Shown: piece by piece, positions 1 through 8,537 of the stretch
Layout of the letters: every line of letters starts with the position of its first letter
Position numbering within the stretch: position 1 is the stretch's first letter
Assembly: GCA_035267785.1 (NCBI GenBank)
Contig: DATFLL010000036.1
Span: 1 to 34,702, forward strand
Reading direction: 5' to 3'
DNA: 34,702 bases
From: DATFLL01 sp035267785
GTDB taxonomy: Bacteria > Pseudomonadota > Gammaproteobacteria > DATFLL01
The notes under the pieces: model-generated
Told to the model about the DNA's origin: nothing
What the model saw: the letters and a program-made list of their open reading frames with translations, nothing else
Databases searched by the model: none
Made by a program: the position numbers and the translations under genes

Positions 1-1
1 G

Positions 2-1291
<1,290 letters not shown>

Positions 1292-1304
1292 GCGGGAGTA
1301 GCTC

Positions 1305-2165
1305 ATGGCCGGTGCAAAGGAAATTCGTACTCAAATAAAGAGTATCCAGAACACCCAGAAGATCACCAAGGCCATGGAGATGGTGGCCGCCTCCAAGATG
1401 CGCAAGGCGCAGGACCGCATGCGCGCCTCGCGCCCGTATGCGGAAAAGATGCGCACCGTGATCGGGCACCTGGCCATGGCGCACCCCGAGTATCGTCATC
1501 CGTACCTGATCGAGCGCGAGCCGCATCGGGTGGGCTACATCGTGATCTCCACCGACCGTGGCCTGTGCGGTGGCTTGAACGTCAACCTGTTCCGCTCCAC
1601 GGTCGGCGCGATGAAGGAATGGCACGACAAGGGCATCGAGGTCGACCAGTGCCTGATCGGCAACAAGGCGCTGGGATTCTTCAGGCGCCTGGGCGGCAAC
1701 GTGCTCAGCCAGACGACGCATCTGGGCGACGCGCCGCGCCTGACCGACCTCATCGGCACGGTCAAGGTCATGCTCGACGCCTACGACGAGGGCAAGATCG
1801 ATCGCCTGTTCGTCGCCAACAATATCTTCGTCAACAGCATGACGCAAAAGCCGACCATCCGGCAGCTGCTGCCCGTGCCACCGAGCGAGGACAAGGAACT
1901 CGAGTACCACTGGGACTATCTCTACGAGCCCGAGGCCAAGGAGGTCCTGGACAACCTGCTCACGCGCTACATCGAATCGCAGGTCTATCAGGGCGTGGTC
2001 GAGAACATCGCCTGCGAGATGGCAGCGCGCATGGTCGCCATGAAAAGCGCTTCGGACAATGCCGGCGGGCTCATCAAGGACCTGCAGCTGGCCTACAACA
2101 AGGCCCGCCAGGCGGCCATCACGCAGGAGCTGTCCGAGATCGTCGGCGGCGCCGCGGCGGTATGA
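1305..2165 (+). CDS. atpG: ATP synthase F1 subunit gamma
   Basis: Central rotor shaft of F1, which couples c-ring rotation to catalysis in the alpha3beta3 head at the inner face of the cytoplasmic membrane. The 286 residues match the usual length of about 287. The N-terminus has the typical gamma start (MAGAKEIRTQIKSIQNTQK) followed by KAMEMVAASKM, and the C-terminus has the conserved helix ending in ITQELSEIVGGAAAV. The central Rossmann-like part contains STDRGLCGGLN. The ATG at 1305 is preceded by a GGGAG ribosome site at 1294-1298. It lies between atpA and atpD in the standard order. Confidence 0.98.
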   Translation: MAGAKEIRTQIKSIQNTQKITKAMEMVAASKMRKAQDRMRASRPYAEKMRTVIGHLAMAHPEYRHPYLIEREPHRVGYIVISTDRGLCGGLNVNLFRSTVGAMKEWHDKGIEVDQCLIGNKALGFFRRLGGNVLSQTTHLGDAPRLTDLIGTVKVMLDAYDEGKIDRLFVANNIFVNSMTQKPTIRQLLPVPPSEDKELEYHWDYLYEPEAKEVLDNLLTRYIESQVYQGVVENIACEMAARMVAMKSASDNAGGLIKDLQLAYNKARQAAITQELSEIVGGAAAV

Positions 2166-2242
2166 ATTCCGGCCGCGGCCGCGCGGGCCTTGCCCGGCGG
2201 TCGTGGCCAACAGGCTTTTTGAAAAATTGAAGAGGAACTGAG

Positions 2243-3622
2243 ATGAGTTCTGGAAATATCGTGCAAATCATCGGCGCCGTCGTCGACGTGGAATTTCCGC
2301 GTGAGGCCGTGCCCAAGATCTACGACGCGCTCAACCTCGAAGAGGGCGGCGAGCTCACGCTCGAGGTGCAGCAGCAGCTCGGCGACGGCGTCGTGCGTAC
2401 CATTGCCCTGGGCACCACCGACGGCCTCAAGCGCGGCCTGAAGGTCGCGAACACCGGGGCGCCGATCTCCGTGCCCGTGGGCACCGGAACGCTGGGGCGC
2501 ATCATGAACGTCCTCGGCGAGCCGGTCGACGAGGAAGGCCCGGTCAAGACCGACACCACCTGGGCGATTCACCGCAAGGCGCCGAGCTTCGAGGAGCAAT
2601 CGGGTGCGACCGAGCTGCTCGAGACGGGCATCAAGGTCATCGATCTGCTCTGCCCCTTCGCCAAGGGCGGTAAGGTCGGCCTGTTCGGCGGCGCGGGCGT
2701 GGGTAAGACCGTGAATATGATGGAGCTCATCCGCAATATCGCCATCGAGCACAGCGGCTACTCCGTGTTCGCCGGCGTCGGCGAGCGTACCCGTGAGGGT
2801 AACGACTTCTACCACGAAATGAAGGAGTCGGACGTTCTGGACAAGGTCTCGCTGGTCTACGGCCAGATGAACGAGCCCCCGGGCAACCGTCTGCGTGTGG
2901 CGCTGACCGGCCTGACCATGGCCGAGTTCTTCCGCGAAGAAGGCCGCGACGTGCTGTTTTTCGTCGACAACATCTACCGCTACACCCTGGCCGGCACCGA
3001 GGTGTCCGCGCTGCTCGGGCGCATGCCCTCGGCGGTGGGTTACCAGCCAACGCTGGCCGAGGAGATGGGCGTGCTCCAGGAGCGCATCACCTCGACCAAG
3101 ACGGGCTCCATTACCTCCATCCAGGCCGTGTACGTGCCCGCCGACGACCTGACCGACCCCTCGCCGGCCACGACGTTCGCCCACTTGGACGCCACCGTCG
3201 TGCTTTCGCGTCAGATCGCCGAGCTCGGTATCTATCCCGCCGTGGACCCGCTGGATTCCACCAGCCGCCAGCTCGACCCGCTGGTCATCGGCCAGGAGCA
3301 CTACGACACCGCCCGCGCGGTGCAGAACGTCCTCCAGCGCTACAAGGAGCTCAAGGACATCATCGCCATCCTGGGCATGGACGAGCTGTCCGAGGAAGAC
3401 AAGCTCAGCGTGTCCCGCGCGCGCAAGATCCAGCGCTTCCTGTCGCAGCCGTTCTTCGTGGCCGAGGTCTTCACCGGCTCGCCCGGCAAGTACGTCTCGC
3501 TCAAGGACACGATCGCCGGCTTCAAAGGCATCGTCGAGGGCGAGTACGACCACCTGCCCGAGCAGGCCTTTTACATGGTCGGCAGCATCGACGAGGCGGT
3601 CGAGAAGGCCAAGACCCTGTAA
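2243..3622 (+). CDS. atpD: ATP synthase F1 subunit beta
   Basis: Catalytic subunit of F1 that makes and hydrolyses ATP. The protein has 459 residues, the normal length. The Walker A motif GGAGVGKT is at residues 149-156, with the catalytic lysine at 155. The signature PAVDPLDSTS is at residues 332-341, and the conserved DELSEEDKL motif lies in the C-terminal helical domain. The start ATG at 2243 has an upstream AGAGGAA ribosome site. A 77-base spacer separates it from atpG, and I see no convincing promoter in it. Nothing unusual was noted. Confidence 0.98.
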   Translation: MSSGNIVQIIGAVVDVEFPREAVPKIYDALNLEEGGELTLEVQQQLGDGVVRTIALGTTDGLKRGLKVANTGAPISVPVGTGTLGRIMNVLGEPVDEEGPVKTDTTWAIHRKAPSFEEQSGATELLETGIKVIDLLCPFAKGGKVGLFGGAGVGKTVNMMELIRNIAIEHSGYSVFAGVGERTREGNDFYHEMKESDVLDKVSLVYGQMNEPPGNRLRVALTGLTMAEFFREEGRDVLFFVDNIYRYTLAGTEVSALLGRMPSAVGYQPTLAEEMGVLQERITSTKTGSITSIQAVYVPADDLTDPSPATTFAHLDATVVLSRQIAELGIYPAVDPLDSTSRQLDPLVIGQEHYDTARAVQNVLQRYKELKDIIAILGMDELSEEDKLSVSRARKIQRFLSQPFFVAEVFTGSPGKYVSLKDTIAGFKGIVEGEYDHLPEQAFYMVGSIDEAVEKAKTL

Positions 3623-3649
3623 TCGGGGCCCGAAGGAGAGTAGCCTAGT

Positions 3650-4075
3650 ATGGCCATGACTATTCACGTCGACATCGTCAGCGCCGAGCAGCAGATCTTC
3701 TCCGGCACCTGCCAGATGCTCAATGCCCCGGCGGTGATGGGCGAGGTGGGCATCCTGCCTCGCCATACGCCGCTGCTGACCCGGCTCAAGCCCGGCGAAG
3801 TGCGGGTGACCACCGAGTCTGGGGCCGAGGAGTTCTACTATGTCTCCGGCGGCATGCTCGAGGTTCAGCCCCACCACGTCACGGTGCTGGCCGACACGGC
3901 CCTGCGCGCCAAGGATCTGGACGAGGCCGCGGCCATGGAGGCCAAGCAGCGTGCCGAGCAGGCCCTGAAGGACCGCTCGAGTGAAATGGACTACGCCCGC
4001 GCCCAGGCCGAGTTGGCCGAGGCGGTGGCGCAACTACAGACCATCCAGAGGATGCGCAAGAAGCTCGGCCAGTAG
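3650..4075 (+). CDS. atpC: ATP synthase F1 subunit epsilon
   Basis: Small F1 stalk subunit that links gamma to the c-ring and can inhibit ATP hydrolysis. The 141 residues are close to the usual 139. The N-terminal beta-sandwich includes a GEVGILPRHTPLLTRLKPGE segment typical of epsilon. The C-terminal half is a helical hairpin rich in Ala, Glu and Gln. An AAGGAG ribosome site lies just upstream of the ATG at 3650. It is the last gene of the atp operon: an intrinsic terminator follows at 4146-4174. Confidence 0.97.
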   Translation: MAMTIHVDIVSAEQQIFSGTCQMLNAPAVMGEVGILPRHTPLLTRLKPGEVRVTTESGAEEFYYVSGGMLEVQPHHVTVLADTALRAKDLDEAAAMEAKQRAEQALKDRSSEMDYARAQAELAEAVAQLQTIQRMRKKLGQ

Positions 4076-4145
4076 ACCGGGCTCAAAGTCCAATCGTCGA
4101 ACGCGGCCTCCAATCCGACGGCCGCACCAGCAAAATAGACTCAGC

Positions 4146-4174
4146 AAAAAGGGCAGCGTGTCTGCCCTTTTCGT
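4146..4174 (+). terminator. Intrinsic terminator after the atp operon
   Basis: A perfect inverted repeat AAAAGGGCAG / CTGCCCTTTT has a 5-base loop (CGTGT), with the stem at 4147-4156 and 4162-4171, followed by a T-containing run (TTTTCGTTT). This is a classic Rho-independent terminator closing the atp operon 70 bases after atpC. It lies only 17 bases before the next start codon, so it may also set read-through into the prolyl isomerase gene. Confidence 0.85.
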
Positions 4175-4190
4175 TTCCGAGACCAATCCC

Positions 4191-4685
4191 ATGACAGACC
4201 AGCGCGTTCAAGACCATCAGGTCGTTTCTTTCACGTACGTCATTCGCGGCGAAGACGGTACAGTGCTGGAGCAATCCGACGCTCCCATCTCTTACGTCCA
4301 CGGACTTGACGACAGCCTATTCCCCCAGCTCACGCAGGCCCTGGAAGGCAAGCGCGTGGGTGAGGTGGTCGACGTCACGCTCAGTCCCGAGGAGGGCTTT
4401 GGCCAACCCAATCCGGACCTCATGGTCACCGACGACATCGATAACGTTCCGCCCGAGTTCCATCGCGTCGGCGCCGAAGCCGTTTTCCACGACGAGGCGG
4501 GCGAAACCCTCACCATGACGGTCACCCAGGTCGACGACCAGAGCGTCACGCTCGACGGTAATCACCCCTTTGCCGGAAAGACCCTCCGTTACAAGCTGAC
4601 CATCACCGAGGTGCGCCCCGCCACCGTGGAGGAGATCGGCAATGGCCACGCCCTCGCCCAGGGTGCCGGCGGCATGATGCATTGA
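4191..4685 (+). CDS. FKBP-type peptidyl-prolyl cis-trans isomerase, SlyD-like
   Basis: Predicted cytoplasmic prolyl isomerase and folding helper. The 164-residue product begins MTDQRVQDHQVVSF and has the SlyD/FkpB layout. An FKBP fold (GEDGTVLEQSD, YVHGLDDSLFP) is followed by an insert-in-flap segment, and the chain returns to the FKBP core at DGNHPFAGKTL. It lacks the long His/Cys-rich metal-binding tail of Escherichia coli SlyD and ends in GGMMH, so it is closer to short SlyD-like proteins. The frame is open further upstream, but ATG 4191 is chosen because homology begins here and the upstream part would run through the terminator and atpC. Insertion between atpC and glmU is a local variation on the usual order. 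The gene name slyD is not assigned because the tail is absent. Confidence 0.93.
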   Translation: MTDQRVQDHQVVSFTYVIRGEDGTVLEQSDAPISYVHGLDDSLFPQLTQALEGKRVGEVVDVTLSPEEGFGQPNPDLMVTDDIDNVPPEFHRVGAEAVFHDEAGETLTMTVTQVDDQSVTLDGNHPFAGKTLRYKLTITEVRPATVEEIGNGHALAQGAGGMMH

Positions 4686-4703
4686 CGGCCTCACGGGCGC
4701 CGC

Positions 4704-4733
4704 TTTACAAGCCGCGCCCCCGCCCCGTACTCT
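4704..4733 (+). promoter_or_regulatory. Possible sigma-70 promoter for glmU
   Basis: TTTACA (4704-4709) and TACTCT (4728-4733) are separated by 18 bases in the only intergenic gap before glmU. The -35 box matches consensus at five of six positions, but the -10 box is weak. Transcription would start near 4740, about 40 bases before the glmU start. This is suggestive only. Confidence 0.3.
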
Positions 4734-4778
4734 AAGTCTGCGCCGAACCGGCTCGTCAAATCCACCAAGACACTGTCC

Positions 4779-6158
4779 ATGGCTTCTCCGCATCCCGTGA
4801 GCATCGTCGTCCTGGCCGCCGGCCAGGGCACGCGCATGCGCTCGGACGTGCCCAAGGTGCTGCATCCGCTCGGCGGTCAACCGCTGCTCGCACACGTTCT
4901 CGCCTCGGCCCGGGCCTTGGCACCCGAAGCGATTCACGTCGTCTACGGCCACGGCGGCGCGCGTGTTCCGGAGGCCTTTGGCGATAGCCACGGGCTCGCC
5001 TGGGTCGAGCAGGCCGAGCAGCTTGGTACCGGCCACGCCGTACAGCAGGCACTGCCCGAGCTGGCCGATGATCACACGGTTCTCATTCTCTACGGCGACG
5101 TGCCCCTCATCACCGCCGAAACGCTGCAGCGCGTCATCGCCGCAGCCGCGGGCGGCGCCCTCGGCCTGCTCGTGGCCCACTTCGACGACCCGCGAGGCTA
5201 CGGTCGTATCGTGCGCAACGAGGCCGGCGCGGTCGTGCGCATCGTCGAGGAGAAAGACGCCAGCGAGTTGGAGCGCCATATCAAGGAATGCAATACCGGC
5301 ATCCTCGGCGTCGGGGCAAAACGATTGCGCGCGTGGCTGGCGGATCTGTCCAACGCCAACGCCCAGGGCGAGTATTACCTGACCGACGTTATTGCGATGG
5401 CCGTCGCCGAGGGGGTGGCCGTCAACACCGTGCACCCGACGCGCCAGGAGGAGATCCTCGGCGTCAACGACAAGGCGCAGCTCGCCGATCTGGAGCGCCG
5501 CTTCCAGCGCCGCCAGGCCGAGCGCCTGCTTGCGCAGGGTGTGACGCTCACCGACCCGGCGCGCCTGGACATCCGCGGCGAGGTCAGCGTCGGCCGCGAC
5601 GTCAGCATCGACGTCAACGTCGTCCTGGAAGGCCGTGTGGTACTCGGCGACGGCGTTACGATCGGTGCCAATGCCGTGCTGCGCGACTGCGAGCTCGATG
5701 CCGGCTCCCAGATCCTACCCATGAGCCTCATCGAACAGGCGCGCATCGGCCGCGACTGTCGCATCGGCCCCTTCGCGCGTATCCGGCCCGGCACCGCCCT
5801 GGCCGATGCGGTCCATGTGGGCAACTTCGTCGAAGTCAAAAACAGCCAGGTCGAGACCGGCTCGAAGATCAATCACCTGAGCTACGTCGGCGACGCCAGC
5901 GTTGGACGCGACGTCAACGTCGGCGCCGGCACCATCACCTGCAACTACGACGGCGCCAACAAGCACCGCACCGTCATCGGCAACAACGTCTTCATCGGCT
6001 CCGACACCCAGCTCATCGCCCCCGTCACCGTCGGCGACGGCGCCACCATCGGCGCCGGCTCTACCATCACCCGTGACGTGCCCCCGACCGACCTGACCCT
6101 GAGCCGCTCCAAGCAGCAGACCGTCAAGGGGTGGAAGAGGCCGGCCAAGAAGGCGTAA
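4779..6158 (+). CDS. glmU: Bifunctional N-acetylglucosamine-1-phosphate uridyltransferase / glucosamine-1-phosphate acetyltransferase
   Basis: Makes UDP-N-acetylglucosamine for peptidoglycan and lipopolysaccharide in two steps: acetylation of glucosamine-1-phosphate, then uridylyl transfer. The 459 residues match the family (456 in E. coli). The N-terminal pyrophosphorylase domain carries the nucleotide-binding loop LAAGQGTRM at residues 12-20, plus KVLHPLGG and YGDVPLI. The C-terminal half shows the hexapeptide repeats of a left-handed beta-helix, including the conserved NFVEVKNS and YVGDASVG and the CNYDGANKHRT active-site region. The ribosome site before ATG 4779 is weak. Proximity to the atp operon is typical of Gammaproteobacteria. 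The usual partner glmS is absent from the window, and the regulator and injection-system locus follow instead. Confidence 0.97.
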   Translation: MASPHPVSIVVLAAGQGTRMRSDVPKVLHPLGGQPLLAHVLASARALAPEAIHVVYGHGGARVPEAFGDSHGLAWVEQAEQLGTGHAVQQALPELADDHTVLILYGDVPLITAETLQRVIAAAAGGALGLLVAHFDDPRGYGRIVRNEAGAVVRIVEEKDASELERHIKECNTGILGVGAKRLRAWLADLSNANAQGEYYLTDVIAMAVAEGVAVNTVHPTRQEEILGVNDKAQLADLERRFQRRQAERLLAQGVTLTDPARLDIRGEVSVGRDVSIDVNVVLEGRVVLGDGVTIGANAVLRDCELDAGSQILPMSLIEQARIGRDCRIGPFARIRPGTALADAVHVGNFVEVKNSQVETGSKINHLSYVGDASVGRDVNVGAGTITCNYDGANKHRTVIGNNVFIGSDTQLIAPVTVGDGATIGAGSTITRDVPPTDLTLSRSKQQTVKGWKRPAKKA

Positions 6159-6573
6159 AGCGCCTGCATTAACCAATTCGCTTTGCTCAGCCGCCAGGCT
6201 CGGAGACTCGCCTCGCGCATCGGCTGCTAACTCTCAACGGCCGCGCTGCCTCCTTGCAGGTTTTGGGCCATGCCGTCACGCGCGCGCCTACCCGGCGGCT
6301 ACCTGGACAGCGTCCGCAGCGGCGCCTATAGTTTTAGTCCCGGCGTGCCGCGGTGGCATACTACCTGCTGCCGGGCCGCGACACGGATGTCCGTTGCTGG
6401 CGAACTCCACCATCCACCCGATCATCCAGTGCGTCCAAGCTTGATGGGTGGCTGACAGGGATCGATTCGCTCTCCAAGACAGAACGGCGCCTACTCCGGT
6501 CGCACCGCCCCGTATTCGTTCGACTGGCCAGCCATCGCCAGGCGGTGACGTTGTCAACATTCAGGGGGAGCTT
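6159..6573 (+). other. Intergenic region between glmU and the regulator
   Basis: No convincing gene was found in these 415 bases; the open frames here do not look like proteins. At its left edge a small hairpin (AGGCG 6151-6155, CGCCT 6161-6165) brackets the glmU stop codon but has no T-run. A weak extended -10 (TGG-CATACT, 6354-6362) with a poor -35 (TTAGTC 6334-6339) could drive the regulator. An imperfect CCACCC/GGGTGG inverted repeat spans about 6415-6451. None of these is strong. A purine-rich GGGGGAG at 6564-6570 is the ribosome site for the next gene. Confidence 0.5.
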
Positions 6574-7950
6574 ATGGACAAGCCCGCAGTCGCCCTCATA
6601 TACGACCGCGATGCCGCGCCCTTTGCCGGGTTGGCCGAGCGCATCCGAGCGCTCGGTTACCACGCCCAGTCGGTACCCCCAACGAATTGGCATCCGACCG
6701 AATCGGCGCCTACCATCGTTGTCTGCCATGCGCCGGAGTCCCTGAACGCACTCGCTGCCGCGTTGCGCGTACCGAAAAGACCGCCGCTGTTGGCCGCCTA
6801 TTGCACTGCCAACGGTGGGCCGCCCCCCGTTCTACTGCGCCAATGCGAAGATTTCATCGGTTGGCCTTGCCCGGACGATGAGCTGCGTTTGCGTCTCGAC
6901 CGTCTCACTGCAGGGGTTCCCGCAACCCCGGACGTTCTCAATGAGAACCTGCGCGAGGAGTTTTTGGCACTCAATATGGTTGGCCGATCATCTGCCTTTC
7001 TGACGATGCTCGCAACCGTTAAGAAAATTTCCGGCTGCGATGCGCCGGTGTCAATCGAAGGCGAGACCGGTACGGGCAAGGAGATGGCCGCCCGCGCAAT
7101 ACATTATCTCGGTGCAAGGCGCGACCAGCCCTTCATTCCAGTCAACTGTGGGGCACTGCCCGACGGGCTGATCGAAAGCGAGTTGTTTGGCCACGCCAAG
7201 GGAGCATTCACCGATGCCCGGGAGCGTCAGCTTGGGCTGGTTGCCCAGGCGGACGGCGGCACGCTCTTTCTGGACGAGATCGACGCCCTGACGCCCAAGG
7301 CGCAAGTAACCCTGCTTCGGTTCCTACAGGACTGTACCTACCGGCCCGTCGGTGGCGGCAGGCTCGAGCGTGCCGACGTGCGCGTGATCGCCGCCTGCAA
7401 TGTGCCCTTGGAGCAAAGAGTTACCAATGGCAGCTTTCGCGAGGATTTGTTGTATCGATTAAACATCATGCAGCTACGCCTGCCGCCGCTGCGCGAACGC
7501 CACGGCGACGCCGTGTTGTTGGCGCGCCATTTCATGCACCAATACCGCATGCGCTACAGCCAGCCGGCCAAATACCTCCCCGCGACAAACCTGTCGCGAC
7601 TGGAGCGCTATCCCTGGCCTGGTAACGTCCGTGAGTTGGAAAACCTCGTTCAGCGCGAATTTCTCCTGGCTGACGGCGATGCGGTCTATCTGGGCAGCCG
7701 CCCCAGGGCCGAGCAACCGAGCCACGAGCGTCGTTCCGGTCTGGATCGCCGAGCCGAGTGCAACCACGCTCGACCTTTTAGTGAAGCCAAGGCGGACACG
7801 CTGGCGCGTTTCGAGCGTGCTTACCTCGAATCGGTTCTGTCCCAAACGAAGGGCAACATTACCCAGGCCGCCCGTATGGCCGGTAAGGAACGCCGCGCTC
7901 TGGGAAAGCTGCTCAAGAAATACGGCATCGAACCCGCCACTTACCGCTAA
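6574..7950 (+). CDS. Sigma-54-type enhancer-binding transcriptional regulator (AAA+, Fis-family HTH, degenerate receiver-like N-terminus)
   Basis: Predicted ATP-driven activator of sigma-54 RNA polymerase, and the likely regulator of the downstream injection-system operon. The 458 residues comprise three parts. An N-terminal domain (about 1-120) starts VALIYDRD but lacks a clear phospho-acceptor receiver pattern and resembles VpsR-type N-termini. The AAA+ domain has Walker A GETGTGKE at 163-170 and Walker B DEID at 234-237, with arginine-finger context FREDLLYRLN. A C-terminal Fis-type helix-turn-helix lies at about 428-451. The sigma-54 contact loop reads GAFTDA at 210-215 rather than the canonical GAFTGA. 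ATG 6574 is preferred over an in-frame GTG at 6448 because a GGGGGAG ribosome site precedes it and the 42 extra residues look non-native. Neighbouring enhancer-like repeats and a sigma-54 promoter support its role. Confidence 0.9.
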   Translation: MDKPAVALIYDRDAAPFAGLAERIRALGYHAQSVPPTNWHPTESAPTIVVCHAPESLNALAAALRVPKRPPLLAAYCTANGGPPPVLLRQCEDFIGWPCPDDELRLRLDRLTAGVPATPDVLNENLREEFLALNMVGRSSAFLTMLATVKKISGCDAPVSIEGETGTGKEMAARAIHYLGARRDQPFIPVNCGALPDGLIESELFGHAKGAFTDARERQLGLVAQADGGTLFLDEIDALTPKAQVTLLRFLQDCTYRPVGGGRLERADVRVIAACNVPLEQRVTNGSFREDLLYRLNIMQLRLPPLRERHGDAVLLARHFMHQYRMRYSQPAKYLPATNLSRLERYPWPGNVRELENLVQREFLLADGDAVYLGSRPRAEQPSHERRSGLDRRAECNHARPFSEAKADTLARFERAYLESVLSQTKGNITQAARMAGKERRALGKLLKKYGIEPATYR

Positions 7951-7969
7951 GCCTGCGGTGTGCCGGACT

Positions 7970-7984
7970 CCCCACCCGGTGGGG
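7970..7984 (+). terminator. Possible hairpin downstream of the regulator
   Basis: CCCCAC-CCG-GTGGGG forms a 6-bp GC-only stem 20 bases after the regulator stop codon. There is no T-run, so intrinsic termination is doubtful. It overlaps the first enhancer-like repeat at 7982. Confidence 0.3.
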
Positions 7985-7997
7985 TCGACGACGGCCC
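7982..7997. promoter_or_regulatory. Putative enhancer site A (imperfect GGGTC-N6-GGCCC)
   Basis: GGGTC-GACGAC-GGCCC differs by one base from the palindrome seen in sites B and C. Its centre (7989.5) is exactly 20 bp from the centre of site B, about two helical turns, as expected for activator dimers binding side by side. It lies about 190 bp upstream of the predicted transcription start. Confidence 0.45.
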
Positions 7998-8001
7998 AAT
8001 C

Positions 8002-8017
8002 GGGTCCTCCCTGACCC
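8002..8017. promoter_or_regulatory. Putative enhancer site B (GGGTC-N6-GACCC)
   Basis: This is a perfect 5-bp inverted repeat with a 6-base spacer (CTCCCT). It is the same architecture as site C, 70 bp downstream. The spacing and symmetry suit a dimeric Fis-type helix-turn-helix, as in the adjacent enhancer-binding protein. It lies about 170 bp upstream of the predicted transcription start. Confidence 0.55.
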
Positions 8018-8070
8018 ACCCGTCGATGCTCAGCCAATCAGGTACTTACCTCTGGCTGCCCTTCGCGCCC

Positions 8071-8088
8071 TGGGTCCAAGACGACCCA
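8071..8088. promoter_or_regulatory. Putative enhancer site C (TGGGTC-N6-GACCCA)
   Basis: This is the most perfect copy: a 6-bp inverted repeat around a CAAGAC spacer, centred at 8079.5, about 100 bp upstream of the predicted start site. It shares the GGGTC/GACCC half-sites with site B. The position is typical of bacterial enhancer sites. No clear IHF site was seen between it and the promoter. Confidence 0.6.
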
Positions 8089-8152
8089 CCCCCAACACGC
8101 GCCCGTCCCGACGTTTGTAGCGAAATCCGTGACTTAGCCCAAACCCGCTGCC

Positions 8153-8167
8153 TGGCACGGCGGTTGC
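8153..8167 (+). promoter_or_regulatory. Sigma-54 (-24/-12) promoter of the injection-system operon
   Basis: TGGCACG at 8153-8159, four bases, then TTGC at 8164-8167 match the sigma-54 consensus TGGCACG-N4-TTGCA/T apart from the last base, with the invariant GG and GC at the required 10-bp offset. Transcription would start near 8178-8180, about 28 bases before the first gene. The enhancer-binding protein and its candidate sites lie immediately upstream. This is one of the strongest regulatory calls in the window. Confidence 0.85.
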
Positions 8168-8206
8168 GAGAGTAACGCGTGAACAACCCAAGGGAACCGG
8201 CGGCTC

Positions 8207-8473
8207 GTGTCCACCGATACCGATGAGGAAACGATGACGGTCGCTTATCAGATCGCCCGCTACCTGGAAGAGCACCCGAATGCGGCCGACACGCTGGACG
8301 GCGTGGCCCAGTGGTGGCTTCTGCGCCAGCGTTACCAGGAATCGCGAAAGACCGTCGAAACCGCTTTGGCGTGGCTCGTCGAACAAGGGCTGGTCACAAA
8401 GTCCACAACAGCCGGCGGCCAGGAGATCTACTCGCGCACACCGCGCCCGCACGACGAACAATCGCGGCAGTAA
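8207..8473 (+). CDS. Small winged-helix-like protein, first gene of the injection-system operon
   Basis: An 88-residue protein with no catalytic motifs. Residues about 10-75 look like a winged helix: helices in AYQIARYLEEHPNAADTLDG and RKTVETALAWLVEQGLV, then a short wing ending QEIYSR. I infer a small DNA-binding or protein-binding role, perhaps feedback control of the operon. The GTG start at 8207 has AGGGA at 8191-8195. An in-frame ATG at 8234 preceded by GAGGAA is an equally good start and would give 79 residues. It lies directly under the sigma-54 promoter, 64 bases before the cap gene. The family was not recognised with certainty. Confidence 0.7.
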   Translation: MSTDTDEETMTVAYQIARYLEEHPNAADTLDGVAQWWLLRQRYQESRKTVETALAWLVEQGLVTKSTTAGGQEIYSRTPRPHDEQSRQ

Positions 8474-8537
8474 CGCGCACCGCGCTATGAAGGACCCGAT
8501 GTGAACCAGCAACCCGTGCATCCAGCGAGGCAGTTCC

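Noticed and set aside
2093..4033. Long minus-strand open frame opposite atpD and atpC
   Set aside because: It lies over proven ATP synthase genes and reads as His/Leu/Gly-rich antisense sequence with no protein pattern.
6448..6573. In-frame GTG start 42 codons upstream for the activator
   Set aside because: The extra residues do not resemble a domain and the GTG lacks a good ribosome site, while ATG 6574 has GGGGGAG upstream and begins at a receiver-like strand.
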